Shown piece after piece: positions 1-10,416 of a stretch of 47,914 bases of DNA. Within the stretch, counting starts at the first letter, position 1, and the number at the start of each line of letters is the position of its first letter. A program made the position numbers and the translations under genes. The notes under the pieces are model-generated. The model did no database searches and had not been told where the DNA came from. It saw nothing but the letters and a program-made list of their open reading frames with translations. The stretch comes from Cladosporium sp. IMV 00045 (lineage: Eukaryota > Ascomycota > Dothideomycetes > Cladosporiales > Cladosporiaceae), in assembly GCA_001931905.2 (NCBI GenBank), contig MSJI02000473.1:1-47914 (forward strand), given 5' to 3'.

Positions 1-621
1 GCCGCAAAGAAAAAGATCCTCGACACCAAGATCCTCAAGGAGCTGCCCTTCGGCCTCATCAACCTCGCCACCTTCTTCGGCTTCGTCGGCCAGTACATTC
101 CCTTTTTCTTCATCGCCGAATACGCCGAGGAACACGGAATCGCCAACCCCTTCTGGATGATCATCGTTCTGAACGCCGGCTCCCTCCCCGGCCGTGTGGT
201 CCCCTCTCTCATCGCGGATAAATTCTTCCCACCCCTCCTCGTCCTCGGCACCTGCACGGGCGCAGCCTCCATCCTGGCCTTCTGCTGGGCCGGCGTCGGC
301 ACCTCGTACGCCGGCCTCGTGATCTGGGCGCTGCTCTACGGCTTCTGCGCCGGCGCCTTCGTCTCCCTGCAGGGCCCCTGCGTCGCTTCCATGACCAAGG
401 ACATGCGCACCATCGGCACGCGCTTCGGCTACAACATGTTCTGCGGCGCGCTCGGAATCTTGATCGGCAGCCCTGTCGGCGGCGCCATTTTCCCTCTCAG
501 CTGGCCTGGCGCTCAGGCTTTCTGCGGCGGCACTCTGCTGCTCAGTACCCTTTCCATCGCCGCGACTTACTGGGCCAACAACCGCGAGAAGAACCGCGGC
601 CACAAGAGATTGTCCGGTTAA
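1..621 (+). CDS. MFS transporter, monocarboxylate (MCT/MCH) type, 3' part
   Basis: Open from the first base of the window to a TAA at 619-621, giving 206 C-terminal residues; the N-terminal half lies outside. The visible part carries about six hydrophobic helices with short loops. The stretch with GSLPGRVVPSLIADK matches the loop after TM8 in fungal MCH-type members of the major facilitator superfamily, and the next segments (LLYGFCAGAFVSLQGPCVA, then GTRFGYNMF and SPVGGAIF) follow the usual order of helices 10-12. These proteins sit in the plasma or vacuolar membrane and move monocarboxylates, riboflavin or unknown solutes. The substrate cannot be told from sequence. The tail is short and basic (NNREKNRGHKRLSG). 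An ATG at 157 is internal, not the start. No intron is seen in the visible part. Confidence 0.85.
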   Translation, partial: AAKKKILDTKILKELPFGLINLATFFGFVGQYIPFFFIAEYAEEHGIANPFWMIIVLNAGSLPGRVVPSLIADKFFPPLLVLGTCTGAASILAFCWAGVGTSYAGLVIWALLYGFCAGAFVSLQGPCVASMTKDMRTIGTRFGYNMFCGALGILIGSPVGGAIFPLSWPGAQAFCGGTLLLSTLSIAATYWANNREKNRGHKRLSG

Positions 622-1455
622 GTCAGCAGAAATGAAAAGGAACGAGCAAGCTAACATGCTGCTGCGTTTTCTTTCGTCTTCAACAATCTTCCACGGGATC
701 TCCTCTGAAGCAACCATCACCCAAGGCGTCTCCGGCTCATCTGGAAGGGGAGGTATTCAAGAAGGGACCGGGCCTAATGTATTGATCAACAAGACCTTTC
801 TTTCCGCATGATGACAACGGCGTACCGGTTGGACCAAGGGGAGGGGAGGCCGCGCTTTTTTTTGTTTTGTTTTGAACCTTCTCTTGCGAAAATTTTTCTC
901 GCTTTTCTTTTTTCTTTTCCTTCTCGCGTTTCATGCCCGGAGTGGGTGGAGTCTTCTTCCTTTTGATTGTTCCGTTTTTCCCCTCCCTCTTTCCCTTTCC
1001 TTGTTCGAAAAAACATGACCTTCCGTTCATATCTCGTTCGAACACCTTTCTTTCTTTCTTTCTTTCTTCCCGAGCTTCCTCTTTTCTTTTCTGTTTCGTC
1101 ATACAAGATAGACATGTACAGAACGGCTACCAACGAAATATACAAATTTCTAAAAAAGAAAACCCGACAAATCTCAGAAAGTCGCACCGAAGGACATTTC
1201 CGTGCGTGTTGGTTTAAGCAACAGGTCTCCTGTCAGGATTTGATGCGACTGTTTAGTATAATAATAAGATGAGAGGGATCCTTTCCTGTGGAAATCTACA
1301 AAGAATTGAGATAAAATTTTTGTTTATCGCTAGAATGGTATCCGCCTCTCTTTCAAATCTATCAATCAATGCAATTCACAAAAAACCCACAACTATCGTC
1401 TCAAAACTTCCCATTTTCCTCTGCAAATATACACTCCCCATCACCACCCACCCAC
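622..1455. other. Intergenic region between two convergent genes, with pyrimidine tracts
   Basis: This 834-nt stretch holds the 3' regions of the MFS gene and of the minus-strand NIF3-family gene. It has long C/T-rich tracts on the plus strand (about 840-1110), including a TTTC repeat. I see no gene in it; open frames here are low-complexity Lys/Arg/Glu or Phe/Ser strings from the pyrimidine bias. Confidence 0.6.
1046..1068. repeat. (CTTT)n microsatellite
   Basis: About five to six TTTC units in tandem inside a longer pyrimidine-rich tract in the 3' region between convergent genes. Confidence 0.85.
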
Positions 1456-2929
1456 CTACTCAACATCAACCTCGCTCTTCGCAATCATGATCCCATACGG
1501 ATCCCTGTCGACCTCACTCACCGCGACCTCCCCAGCCTCCTCACTCAAAACCTCCCTCCACTCCTCCCTCCCCGCCTCCTCCTTCCTGACCCGTTCCCAC
1601 TCCTGCGCAACCGCCTCCTCCAACTGGCCCCTCAGCACGCCGTGCAAAAACCCCCTCTCAGTATTACTATGAAACAAACAAATGACACACTTCCCTTTCT
1701 CAATCGCCGCCAGGGCTTCGTGATGGCTCAGCTCGCCCGTGAAATACAAATCCACATCATCCTCGCCGTTCCGTTCCATGGAACTGAACAGCCCGCCCCC
1801 GCTGCCCGCGCAGATCGCGATGCTGCGGATTTGCATGTCGCCTGCGTTCTTGCCTTGCGGCACCGCGATGGGGAAGCCCTTCGGGTTGCCGAGGCCGAGG
1901 CCGATGCGGTCGATGATTGCCGGGAGGGGGATGGGTTTTTCGAAGCGCACGATGCGCCCCATTCCGGCGTTCGGGTGGTTGGGGTGGGGCGTGGGAGTTA
2001 TGGGGTAGCGTTTGTGGGCGCTACGGCCGAGGGCGAGGGCGTTTTCTTGCAGGGTCAGTTGGGACGGGTGGTGTTGGAGTTGGTAGGTGGGGCGGGGCGG
2101 GGGGGCGTTGAAGGGGTCGGAGGGTTCGAGGTCCGCGGAGGGTGTGGGTGCTGCGGAGGCGGGGGTTTGGGGAGTGTCGTCGGTGGGTGTGCCGGTTACG
2201 ATGTCCGCGAGCCAGTCGCCTAGGCCGCCGGATGCGGCATCGATGGCCGTGTGCGGGGAGTAGACCTTAGGGGAGGGGGTTAGTGAAGGGGAGACGGGCT
2301 GGAGGAGAGGGAGGAATAGCGTACGCTGATGCCTTCGGCGGCGAGGCGGAGCAGACTGGTCTGCTGGGTGTCGTTGAAGGTGAGGCTCTTGAGACCTCTG
2401 AAGATGATGGGGTCTGCTCGATCCAAGCCTCGCGTTAGTTGTGCGCAACGGCGTGGGAGAATAGAAGATCAAGACTACTACGCACGGTAGGCGATGACGA
2501 CCGAGTCTTTCCTCTCGATGGCCTCGTCGGCGACGGCTTTGGTCAGGTCGACGGTGAGGAGGACCGAGTTCATCTGGCGGCGGGAGGGATCAAAGGGAGC
2601 CTCGAGGAGGACTGCGGCGGGCGAGGTAAGCTACATGGGCGGGATGTGGATGGCATCTTCTTTTTCTGGTGCTTGAGATGCGTTTCTTTTCAGGTAGCGG
2701 TCGGTCCAGACGTACGGCCAGTGTTGTCGAAGCTCTTGTCCGCCAGAGCCTCTGGGTAACTGTTGAGAGCAACGTCATGTTTCGTTAGCCATCGCCCATC
2801 CTTGCCGACGATCTTCTTCAGGGATCTGTCTTTGCGAATATCTAGGAGGTATGTGGTGAGAACTTACAGCCTCCTCATGGCGGCGACAACGGCCCTGGTG
2901 TAGGGCGCAGACGTGGCTTGCGCACTCAT
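1456..2929 (-). CDS. NIF3-family dinuclear-metal protein (five exons)
   Basis: Exons on the minus strand: 2929-2868, 2759-2716, 2611-2486, 2413-2325 and 2265-1456, all with GT..AG introns and joining in frame to give 376 aa. The start is the ATG at 2929 (MSAQATSAPYTRAVVAAMRR). Family hallmarks appear in order: KSFDNTGLLLEAPFDP, then DSVVIAYHPIIF (the metal-ligand region), VYSPHTAIDAASGGLGDWL, and near the C-terminus CAGSGGGLF, DLYFTGELSHHEAL and CLFHSNTERGFL. NIF3/YbgI/DUF34 proteins are hexameric and hold two metal ions; their reaction is unsettled, with links to GTP cyclohydrolase-like folds and metal handling. A Pro/Ala-rich insertion of roughly 50 residues follows the PHTA region, which makes the protein longer than yeast Nif3 (288 aa). 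It lies head to head with BolA2. Confidence 0.9.
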
Positions 2930-3259
2930 TTTGTCGGATGCGAATCGCACGGTCTTTCTCAACATGTAGCCGATTGCGAAAATATGCCAGAGACCAGGTC
3001 GTACGGTCTTCAGGAGGTGATGTTTACGTTGTCCAATTGACTTTTAGGCGCAGATGTGGCTCGAGCCCGTCAACTCACACGACGTCATGTGCGAGCGCTG
3101 GGGCTGTCAGCCAAAAGGTAGGATTTGATCAGATAATAACCGCCCGATGAGTGCTGCTGCCCCGCGCATACTCACCTACCCACTCACTCACTACCTAGGT
3201 ACCTGACCTTATTACTCTTACCCTGTCCTTGAACACACTTGCAATCACGCATACAAAAT
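2930..3259. promoter_or_regulatory. Shared divergent promoter, NIF3-family gene and BolA2
   Basis: The 330 nt between two start codons facing away from each other must hold both 5' leaders and both core promoters. I see no clear TATA box. A direct tract of CACTCA-type repeats and CTACCTAGGTACC lies at about 3178-3206, just upstream of the BolA2 leader. Confidence 0.6.
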
Positions 3260-3676
3260 ATGAGCGCCCGAACCGACTCCGAAGCGACGCAAAACCAGCT
3301 CTCCTCAGGCATCACAGCCGACTCTCTGGCCGCGACGATCCGCGACAGGCTCGAAGCCGCGCATGTAGACATTCACGATCTGTCAGGTGAGTCCATGAAC
3401 ATTCTCAGCGCCAGAACCAGCCTCCTCCTCTTCTTCCTCTTCCTGGCTGTTGTCTCTTGTCACGAAAACGACCGACTGACACATCTCGCAGGCGGCTGCG
3501 GCCAAATGTTCGAAGCGATCATCGTCTCCAGCCAATTCGAGAAGAAGATGACGCTCGCGCGGCACAGGCTGGTGAACGGCGTGCTCAAAGAGGAGATTGC
3601 GGCCATTCACGCGTGGACGCCCAAGTGCTTCACGCCGGCGGAGTGGGAGAAGAAGAATGCTGCTGGTGCTGTTTAG
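3260..3676 (+). CDS. BolA-like protein 2 (Fra2/BOL2 type)
   Basis: Exon 1 is 3260-3386 and exon 2 is 3492-3676; the intron has a GTGAGT donor and a CGCAG acceptor. The product is 103 aa, close to yeast Fra2 and human BOLA2 lengths. The start is the first ATG (MSARTDSEATQNQ). The BolA fold is clear: GGCGQMFEAIIVSSQF, KKMTLARHRLVNGVLKEEI and AAIHAWTPKCFTPAEW. Cys45 in the CGxxF loop and the conserved His82 match the positions used by BolA2/monothiol-glutaredoxin heterodimers to bind a [2Fe-2S] cluster. There is no mitochondrial presequence, so a cytosolic/nuclear role in iron sensing and Fe-S delivery with Grx3/4 is likely. That role is inferred from the family. The gene shares its promoter with the NIF3-family gene. 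Confidence 0.92.
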   Translation: MSARTDSEATQNQLSSGITADSLAATIRDRLEAAHVDIHDLSGESMNILSARTSLLLFFLFLAVVSCHENDRLTHLAGGCGQMFEAIIVSSQFEKKMTLARHRLVNGVLKEEIAAIHAWTPKCFTPAEWEKKNAAGAV

Positions 3677-5131
3677 AGAGCGAGGGAAAGATTGGACATA
3701 TCGGTGTAATGCATGAGAACGGTCAGAGAGTGAAGGGGATTTTGGATTGGGAGTACGGCATTGCGTGGAAGAGCTCGTCGTTAAACGAGAGCGTCGGTTC
3801 TACCGCGTGGCTTGCACGTCTTGAGGCGACAGGCGGGCGGGATATACGAGACTCTTGGCTCTATTGGATGGGTTGGAGGAGCTGAAGAGACGAGGTGAGA
3901 CGTGATGAATTAGACGAGACGGGATTGGCGTGAGATGTGCCCTACTGGGCTCGGAGGGCTAGATTGGTGCAAGTATTGGGATTACGCCAAGCTACTGAGA
4001 GTAGCGATATGAACACGAACAAGGACTAGCGAGAGAGCGAGCGAGGGGTCGCTTCGGCGTGTCCAGCAGTTTGCATGCAGACATGTATGTACAGGAATGA
4101 TATCATGAGTTCACAAAGAGACAGGACGCCTTGTCTCAAATATCAAGAAGGGCATGAGGTATATGATTCGAGTACCTCATAGAAAGAAATCATGCATGTC
4201 AAGATAGAGATGCACGTGTGAATGACGGGCGGCATCCTTGCCGATGCAACGACGAAAGGATTGCGGAGGCGGGAAGATTGACAGAGATGTCGCAAAGTGC
4301 CATCATTGCGCCATGCGCATGGGGAAAATGATGCTAAAGTCATGGTCATGTTGACTCAATGCATCCTCGATTGCTGTGAACGGATCGTCGTGAGGCCGGG
4401 AAGGCAGATAGGCAAGAAAATAAGCTACTGGAGCAAACGTTCGCAGAGCGACGACCATGGCCATAGCCCAAAGGGCAAAGGCATTGACGACATGTCGCGA
4501 CTTGTCATGACTGCATGTATATCAGGCCTCCGATATTGCATGAAGTGAACCGGCGTTCTTCAAGACAGCATGCGCAATACTTTGATGATTTTCTATGCCG
4601 GAGTCAATGTTCATCCAATAGCGAGCAGGCGGAGTGTCTTGGGTCGGGTGGGCGTGGAAGGGGAGAGGAGGCTGGGTGGTGCCAGCCACCAGCCATCTCA
4701 TCTAGAGCTGTGCCGCGTCTTCTCTCTTGTACGTCAGGCACCACATCTCTGACTATTGCCATACTGCATTCTCCCTCTCCTCTTCCTCCACCTATTCCCT
4801 GCCTTGCTACTCTCTCTGTCTGTCTTTGTCAATATCACTTTCTCCTTTGCAATATCACTGTACATACCAGTGTACATCCATCTTATCTGCCTGGCCCTAC
4901 AGCTTCGGCTTCTGCGGAAATCCCTCCACCAAAACCCCCACGTTCTGTGACGCAGCACCTAGCAACAAGCCGACGCGGCGTGAACTACTACTATTACCAC
5001 CTCTAGCCAACTTCTTGCGCGCGAACAGGACGACATCCTCAGCAATCGCTCGGACTCTCCTTACAATCATCGCTATTCTTGCAATCCCCTCCACCATCTA
5101 GCGCCTGACTCCCCCCACCGTCGCGCCACAA
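3677..5131. other. Intergenic, 1.45 kb, no gene recognised
   Basis: It separates BolA2 from the membrane-protein gene at 5132. The first part should hold the BolA2 3' UTR. From about 4745 to 5100 it becomes strongly C/T-rich, as expected for a fungal 5' leader of the downstream gene. Open frames here look random and match no family I know. Confidence 0.5.
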
Positions 5132-5878
5132 ATGGCGCCTCTCCCACCTTCAATCCGCAGCGTCAGCGCATCAGACACCCGCATACTAGACGCAAGACAG
5201 CCAATTGCGCCCGCCGCACACGCAATCGCAATCCCCGTAAACGACAAAGACCCCAACGCCATCCTCCAACCGCGCCAACAGAGCGGCATCGTCCCCATAC
5301 CCACGGTCTACCAAGGCCTCAACTCCGGGCCCGCGCCCGGCGCCGTCGTCGGAATCGTCCTCGGTTCCGTCTTGGGATTCATCTTCTTGATCTGGCTGCT
5401 GTGGATCCTCTCCAATGGCACCACCTTCATCCGCTCAAATCAAGACGAGGAAGACGAAGTGGTCGTATCGCGACAACAACGACGCACACACGATCGCCGA
5501 CGATCGCGCAGGACAGAGATGTCGCAAACCCATCGCAGCTCGCCGCGCCGCGATCGCGTATACAGATCCGAACGCATAGCGCGCGACTTCCCACCGCCCG
5601 CGCGCTCACCGGGCACCAGCCGCGTGCGCGAGAGTGTGCTCGTCGACGAGACCCGCCCGGAACGCCGCGTCGACGGCGACGATATCGTGGAGGTGATTGA
5701 GGAACACAGCAGCGTGGGCGGTGCCCCGCCGCGCAGAAAGAGCAAACGAGCCAGCTCGGGTTACAGGTCAGTTATCTCAGGAGCCCCTCCCTCGCCCCAG
5801 CCGCCGCCGGGAGGTTACCGTCCCATCGATCCAAATCTTTACGCTGGCGGCTATTATCCTCAAACGAACGTCAGATGA
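5132..5878 (+). CDS. Conserved fungal single-pass membrane protein, function unknown
   Basis: A single exon encoding 248 aa from the ATG at 5132. Residues 1-70 are Pro/Ala-rich with no clear signal peptide. They contain PNAILQPRQQSG and IPTVYQGLNSGPAPG, a stretch I have seen in other ascomycete hypothetical proteins just before a membrane helix. One helix follows at about residues 71-93 (AVVGIVLGSVLGFIFLIWLL). The rest is an acidic patch (NQDEEDEVVV) and a long Arg/Ser/Pro-rich, probably disordered tail with RRTHDRRRSRR and SSPRRDRVYRSER, ending in a Pro/Gly/Tyr-rich segment. By the positive-inside rule the basic tail is cytoplasmic. No enzyme domain is visible. The SR-like tail could be a phosphorylation or protein-binding platform, but this is only inference. 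Confidence 0.75.
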   Translation: MAPLPPSIRSVSASDTRILDARQPIAPAAHAIAIPVNDKDPNAILQPRQQSGIVPIPTVYQGLNSGPAPGAVVGIVLGSVLGFIFLIWLLWILSNGTTFIRSNQDEEDEVVVSRQQRRTHDRRRSRRTEMSQTHRSSPRRDRVYRSERIARDFPPPARSPGTSRVRESVLVDETRPERRVDGDDIVEVIEEHSSVGGAPPRRKSKRASSGYRSVISGAPPSPQPPPGGYRPIDPNLYAGGYYPQTNVR

Positions 5879-6447
5879 GACGTTTTGGAACTTCTTTTTT
5901 CACGAGATGAGACGAAGAAGAAAGAAAGATCAGAATGCACATGTCAAAAAAAGCAATATCAAGAATGATCAACTCTTCAAGGAGTTCCAACACCATCATC
6001 ATCCCTCTTTTCCCTTTCCTCGAATCCCGGACTCCTTCTCGAGTCGACGCTCATGTCTCGGCATGATGATGAAAAAGACTCCAATTCTGACATTCTTTCC
6101 TTTCTTCTGTGCATAGACGATAATCTTCATCCAACAAACTCAACACCGTCCACCAATAAGCTCTTTTCGTCCACAGGGTCGGCCATGAGTGCAGCTCTCG
6201 CACGCAGAGCTCTTGTCACTCGTCACTGCAAATGCGGATAGCAAGAGCCACTGGCTGGGCGCACGGAGACTTCCAAAAGATCTCCTCTGGCTCTCGAATC
6301 TTCGCCATCAAGCCAAATCAATCAGATTCTTCCAGGACCATCTAACCTCATCCCGGCGGCGGCGGCTGTTTTGCACACATGATGATCGCGTGCACTTGAA
6401 CCAAAAAGCTTACAAGCGAACAAAACAGGCGAGGTCAATATTCCGAC

Positions 6448-6479
6448 ATCTGATCTGATCTGATCTGATCTGATCTGAG
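6448..6479. repeat. (TGATC)n pentanucleotide repeat
   Basis: Five perfect TGATC units (6451-6475) with partial units at each side. It makes a row of GATC sites in intergenic DNA. Confidence 0.9.
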
Positions 6480-6909
6480 ACGAAGCAAGGGTTGGAGATG
6501 ACGTGGACGATGGGAAGAAATACGACACCTTCCATCCCGTCCTCTCACCACACCACTGGCGACATTCCCCTGCACATGCGATTCGAGACGCACGACAAGT
6601 ACGTAATACGCAAAACACCCGCCAGGGCCCACTCGAGACGACCATATCCGGCCTCCTCAAGCCGAATACAGGACTAAGACCAACAAAATCAACAACAACA
6701 ACAGCACACGAGCGCAGAGCGCTGCTCTGGGACAATCGCTTTTTTGTTTCTTTCGTTTCTGATTTTCGTGTCTAGATACCGTTCAAGGTTCTTTGCTTTT
6801 TTTCCGTTCACTTTGCGGACTCGCTTGTCACCCTGTCCTCCGGATGGAACAAGCGAGTCAACCGGCGTTTTCTGCGAGTTCGAGAATTTCTTTCATCTTC
6901 GTTTGGGAT

Positions 6910-6932
6910 GAGAGAGAGAGAGAGAGAGAGAG
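6910..6932. repeat. (GA)n microsatellite
   Basis: About eleven tandem GA dinucleotides in intergenic DNA. Confidence 0.9.
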
Positions 6933-7509
6933 TGAATAACAGCACAAGGCTCAGCTCGGAGGGGAGTGTTGGTGGCACCAAGGACTAGGCTGGGGATGCT
7001 TCTTCTACGTTTTTTTCTTGCTTTTATTATTTTTTCGCGTGTGCAATTAGGGAGGAAAGGAAGGGAGGGTTTTGAGGAGAAAGGGACAAAGGCAATATAC
7101 CCGTTTTCGTGTTTTCGTTCTGGGGGTTTCTGGTTTCTTTGCGAGAGGGTATTTATTTGGGGAGAAATGTGATATTATTACTTCACTTCCATGATCGCTG
7201 TTCTTTCCGTTCGCTCCTCTGAAGATATGGAGAACCTTCTCTTTCGGTATTCCCTAGAACTACTGTCCAGTCCGTGCGTGAGGTGGATGACAACTTTTCT
7301 TACAATAAGATACTGATAGTAGTTTTAAACTGCTAGGATTCCGACCATAGCTTCGGGCACCGCACTTGACACGTCTGCCTCTCCCCTCCCCCCCCCTCGC
7401 CGCCTTGTTTCGAACCTCTCTTCTCAATCCATTCGGCTTCGTCAGGTATGACGAACAGGCACTGCACACATGTATATACCTAGCATACCGATGTCTCCCA
7501 CCCTTCCAA

Positions 7510-9567
7510 CTAACTAAGCAAAACCCTAATCTCCGCCCCAGTCCTGGGAAAGACATCTCTCAACTCCAACCCTCCATCCTCCCCACCAACCCCCTCCTCA
7601 CGATCAGCCTGCAAAACCCTCCCCTCCACCCCCTCGAACGTCTCCAAAAACCTCTCACTCGCCCCCTCCACAACCGTCCTCACAATCCCCCCGTCCCGCA
7701 ACTGGCCCAAGTAAGCCCTCGCGTCCTCCGCCGCCGTCGGCAGGAAAGCGTCTAATTTCCTCGCAGCCTGCGCGAGAGCAGCGGCGTTGTCGGCGCGCAG
7801 TTGCGCGGGCGTGGTGAGGTCGAGGAGCGGGCTGAGGCCGGACGTGGCGAGGAGGTGGGCGTAGACCGCGTCTTGGAGGGAGGACGTGTGGGTTGCGATG
7901 TCGGCGCGGAGGGAGGATATCGTGGGGCTGGTGAGGGAGGGGTGGGATGTAAGGGTTGCGAGGGTGGCGAGGGCGCAGTTGAGGGAGAAGATCTGGGCGT
8001 GAGGGGAGGGCAGGGCGTGGGTTAGGGAGGCGCAGCCGGTGAGGTAGGGGTGCAGGGCTTCTTGGAGGATGGGGGAGAAGGTTTCGGCGCTTGGGTGGGC
8101 GTGCGAGGTTTCGTGCGAGGTCATGAGGAGGGTGAGGGTGGTGAGGGCGTCGAGGAGGAAGTCGGGTGGGGAGAGGTCGGTGGGGTCCACGGGGTGGGTG
8201 CTGGTTTGGAGGGAGGCGAGGTGGTCGCGGGTGGAGGTTTTGAAGGCGCGGAGAGCAGTTTCCGCCAGTGGGGTGAGGGTTGCAAGGAGGGCGGAGGTGG
8301 GGGAGAGGAGGCCGCTGAAGATGGTGGTGTAGAAGGTGAGGAGGTTGGAGATGCGGTAGGCGAGCGTGGCGTCTTGGTGGGATTGGATCACTTGCTCCAC
8401 GCGCTGTTTGAGTTGGCGGAAGACGCCGGTCAGGTCGCGATCGACGAGCTGGTTGAGAGATTCTTTCCCGTCGAATACGGGCGTTTCCCCTTCAGAGTCG
8501 TCGGGGCGAGTCCAGGGTTCGCTTTCAATGCCGGCGCGGATGGACTTTGCGATCTCGTCGCCGTCTGCGATGAAGAGGACTTCGAGAGCTTCACGCTCGG
8601 ATACCGTGGCTGAGTGTGCCCAGGCGAGCATGTCACCTACGTATCGAAGAGGATCGTGTGCGGAGAGTTCGATGGCTTTGCCTATGATCGGATGGTCAGG
8701 GTCGACAGGCGCTCCAGTGAGAGCGGCGTAGAAGTTGTTGGAGAGGACATTCTCGCGAGCTTCGGCGAAGAAGTCAAGGCAGTTTTGGAACAGCGTCGGG
8801 CGTTCAGCAAGCACACGCAGTGCACGTCTGATGGCAGTGCTGATCTGTGGATTTTCCAGATCGAGCGACTTGAATTCTCGCTGGACCCATCTGTATAGTT
8901 TTTGATATGCAGCATTGATGTGCTTGGAGCTTTGGTCGAGGATCTCCAGACCGAGACGCTGATTCTCCGAGCCAAGTAGCATGTGGCTGTCTTGATGAAT
9001 CTTCTTGACGCGGGTCAGGATGCGGAAGAAGTCATCGTCAACCGGTTCTGTGCTGGAGGTGAGAATGGTTTGGTCTTTCTCCGAGAGAACGAAATGCGCG
9101 TTGAATGCGTCAAGTAGTTGCTTCTTCCCTTCCACTTCGCCTTTGCCTTCTACGATTGTCTTGGCCTCGTCCAGCATAGGTCCGGTCTCACGATTGGCAG
9201 CAGAGATGTGCTTCCGCATTTCCGCACAGCTGTCATTTAGACTGGAAATAGCGGCACCGATGCGCTTGAGCTGTTGGGCCACTTGGCCGAAGTCTTGCAC
9301 AATCTCGCCATTGCATTGGATGAGTTCTTCCTGTACGTCCAGACGCAGGTTTCGACGAGATTCTGCTGTGTTGCTGAGATTCCTCTGGTCGAAAATCCCT
9401 AGAGCGTCTCTAATCTCGAGGTCGGCGTAGGAGGCAGAGAGGACCGAAGTGATACGGTTTTGGAGAGCATTAGACCGAGGTGCTGATGGAGTGGAAGGGC
9501 TCAATGGCGATGAGCCTGTGTGGCCAGATGGCGATGTGACGCGGTCCGAGAAGTAAGAGGTGGCCAT
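7510..9567 (-). CDS. Conserved oligomeric Golgi complex subunit 6 (COG6)
   Basis: A single exon encoding 685 aa from the ATG at 9567 (MATSYFSDRVTSPSG); the frame is open 63 nt further upstream but has no ATG there. COG6 is part of lobe B of the COG tether, which captures retrograde vesicles at the Golgi and keeps glycosyltransferases in place. The N-terminal third has the family's helical signature: LNRITSVLS-like LQNRITSVLSASYADLEIRD, then ESRRNLRLDVQEELIQCN and FGQVAQQLKRIGAAI, a coiled-coil region. The middle contains ALRVLAERPTLFQNCLDFF, DPLRYVGDMLAWAHS, EALEVLF and LAYRISNLLTFY, all strongly COG6-like. The C-terminal part is Leu/Ala/Thr-rich and less conserved. The length fits fungal COG6. 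Its codon use is strongly GC3-biased in the C-terminal half, which creates long antisense open frames that are not genes. Confidence 0.93.
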   Translation of the reverse strand: MATSYFSDRVTSPSGHTGSSPLSPSTPSAPRSNALQNRITSVLSASYADLEIRDALGIFDQRNLSNTAESRRNLRLDVQEELIQCNGEIVQDFGQVAQQLKRIGAAISSLNDSCAEMRKHISAANRETGPMLDEAKTIVEGKGEVEGKKQLLDAFNAHFVLSEKDQTILTSSTEPVDDDFFRILTRVKKIHQDSHMLLGSENQRLGLEILDQSSKHINAAYQKLYRWVQREFKSLDLENPQISTAIRRALRVLAERPTLFQNCLDFFAEARENVLSNNFYAALTGAPVDPDHPIIGKAIELSAHDPLRYVGDMLAWAHSATVSEREALEVLFIADGDEIAKSIRAGIESEPWTRPDDSEGETPVFDGKESLNQLVDRDLTGVFRQLKQRVEQVIQSHQDATLAYRISNLLTFYTTIFSGLLSPTSALLATLTPLAETALRAFKTSTRDHLASLQTSTHPVDPTDLSPPDFLLDALTTLTLLMTSHETSHAHPSAETFSPILQEALHPYLTGCASLTHALPSPHAQIFSLNCALATLATLTSHPSLTSPTISSLRADIATHTSSLQDAVYAHLLATSGLSPLLDLTTPAQLRADNAAALAQAARKLDAFLPTAAEDARAYLGQLRDGGIVRTVVEGASERFLETFEGVEGRVLQADREEGVGGEDGGLELRDVFPRTGAEIRVLLS

Positions 9568-10416
9568 TATTGAGGTAGACGATATAGTCTGCCTGGTCAG
9601 CACTGTGTTTCCAGAAGCTGGTGAAATCACAGGCCGATACTGTTTCCGAGGCTGTCTAGCTGCCCTACGAGGTATAACGCCAAACTGTCAAAGCACCCTA
9701 TGAAGCTTAAATCCCGTGACCTGGACGTCGTGTTGTGAATGGAAAAGGCCAGTCAGGGATGTTGTCCTCTGCCTCTCGCGTTCACTCCCGAGCACACCAG
9801 CTGCACGGTCTTCCACTTCGTGTGCTGTGGGGAAGAGGCGGCGAGATTGGAAAGCCCTTCCTCAGGTACCGTATCGAGCGTATAGATCGATGAAGTGAAT
9901 AATCAGCCATCACGGTCTTGCGGGTATTGTCTGAAGACGGACAAAACAAGCCAACGCAAGTCTTTGGTTGGCTAGGGAAGCGCCGTGCATGTTGCTTACT
10001 GGCGCGTATGTGTAGGTGCAAAGAGATCCTGACGTACTTCCAACACCCTTACGCGGTCTGGATCTTGAGTGGCAGTGCCCCCCACCATGGCTCGCGGGGA
10101 CTTGAGACGTCGACGCCTTACAAACGTCGTCAGTCGTCGAGTTCGTTCTCGTTCTTGTCTTGCGAGCGAAGCCTCATCCGTCCCATTCCTACTACCACTG
10201 CCACTACTACTGCCACTCCCACCACCACCAGTCCCTCTTCAGCACTAGCATATGTAGGATCAGAACCCTACTTGCCTGGCCCAGCCTTGTTCTAAGCTCT
10301 TGCCTCTTTTACCTTTTGCCTTCCCTCTGACATAGCACTCTTGTCCCTCCTATCCCCGCGCGCAACGCTTGCTTTTTGTTGCATCCAAGCCATCACATCC
10401 GCAGCGCACCGACAGC
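9568..10416. promoter_or_regulatory. Divergent intergenic region, COG6 and NCS-1 promoters
   Basis: This 849-nt stretch lies between two genes read away from each other. The half next to NCS-1 (about 10140-10400) is C/T-rich with an ACT/ACC-repeat-like tract at 10190-10235, typical of a 5' leader. I see no additional gene. Confidence 0.5.

Larger units (their letters stand above)
5879..7509. other. Intergenic region between convergent genes, with two simple repeats
   Basis: This 1.6-kb stretch lies between the stop of the membrane-protein gene and the stop of COG6 on the other strand. It holds a TGATC pentamer repeat and a GA dinucleotide repeat, plus T-rich runs at about 6735-6800 and 7000-7060. 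No gene is recognised on either strand. Confidence 0.55.

Noticed and set aside
1369..2223. 284-codon plus-strand frame opposite the NIF3-family gene
   Set aside because: The minus strand encodes the conserved NIF3 motifs with consistent introns; the plus frame is Val/Gly/Ala-rich shadow.
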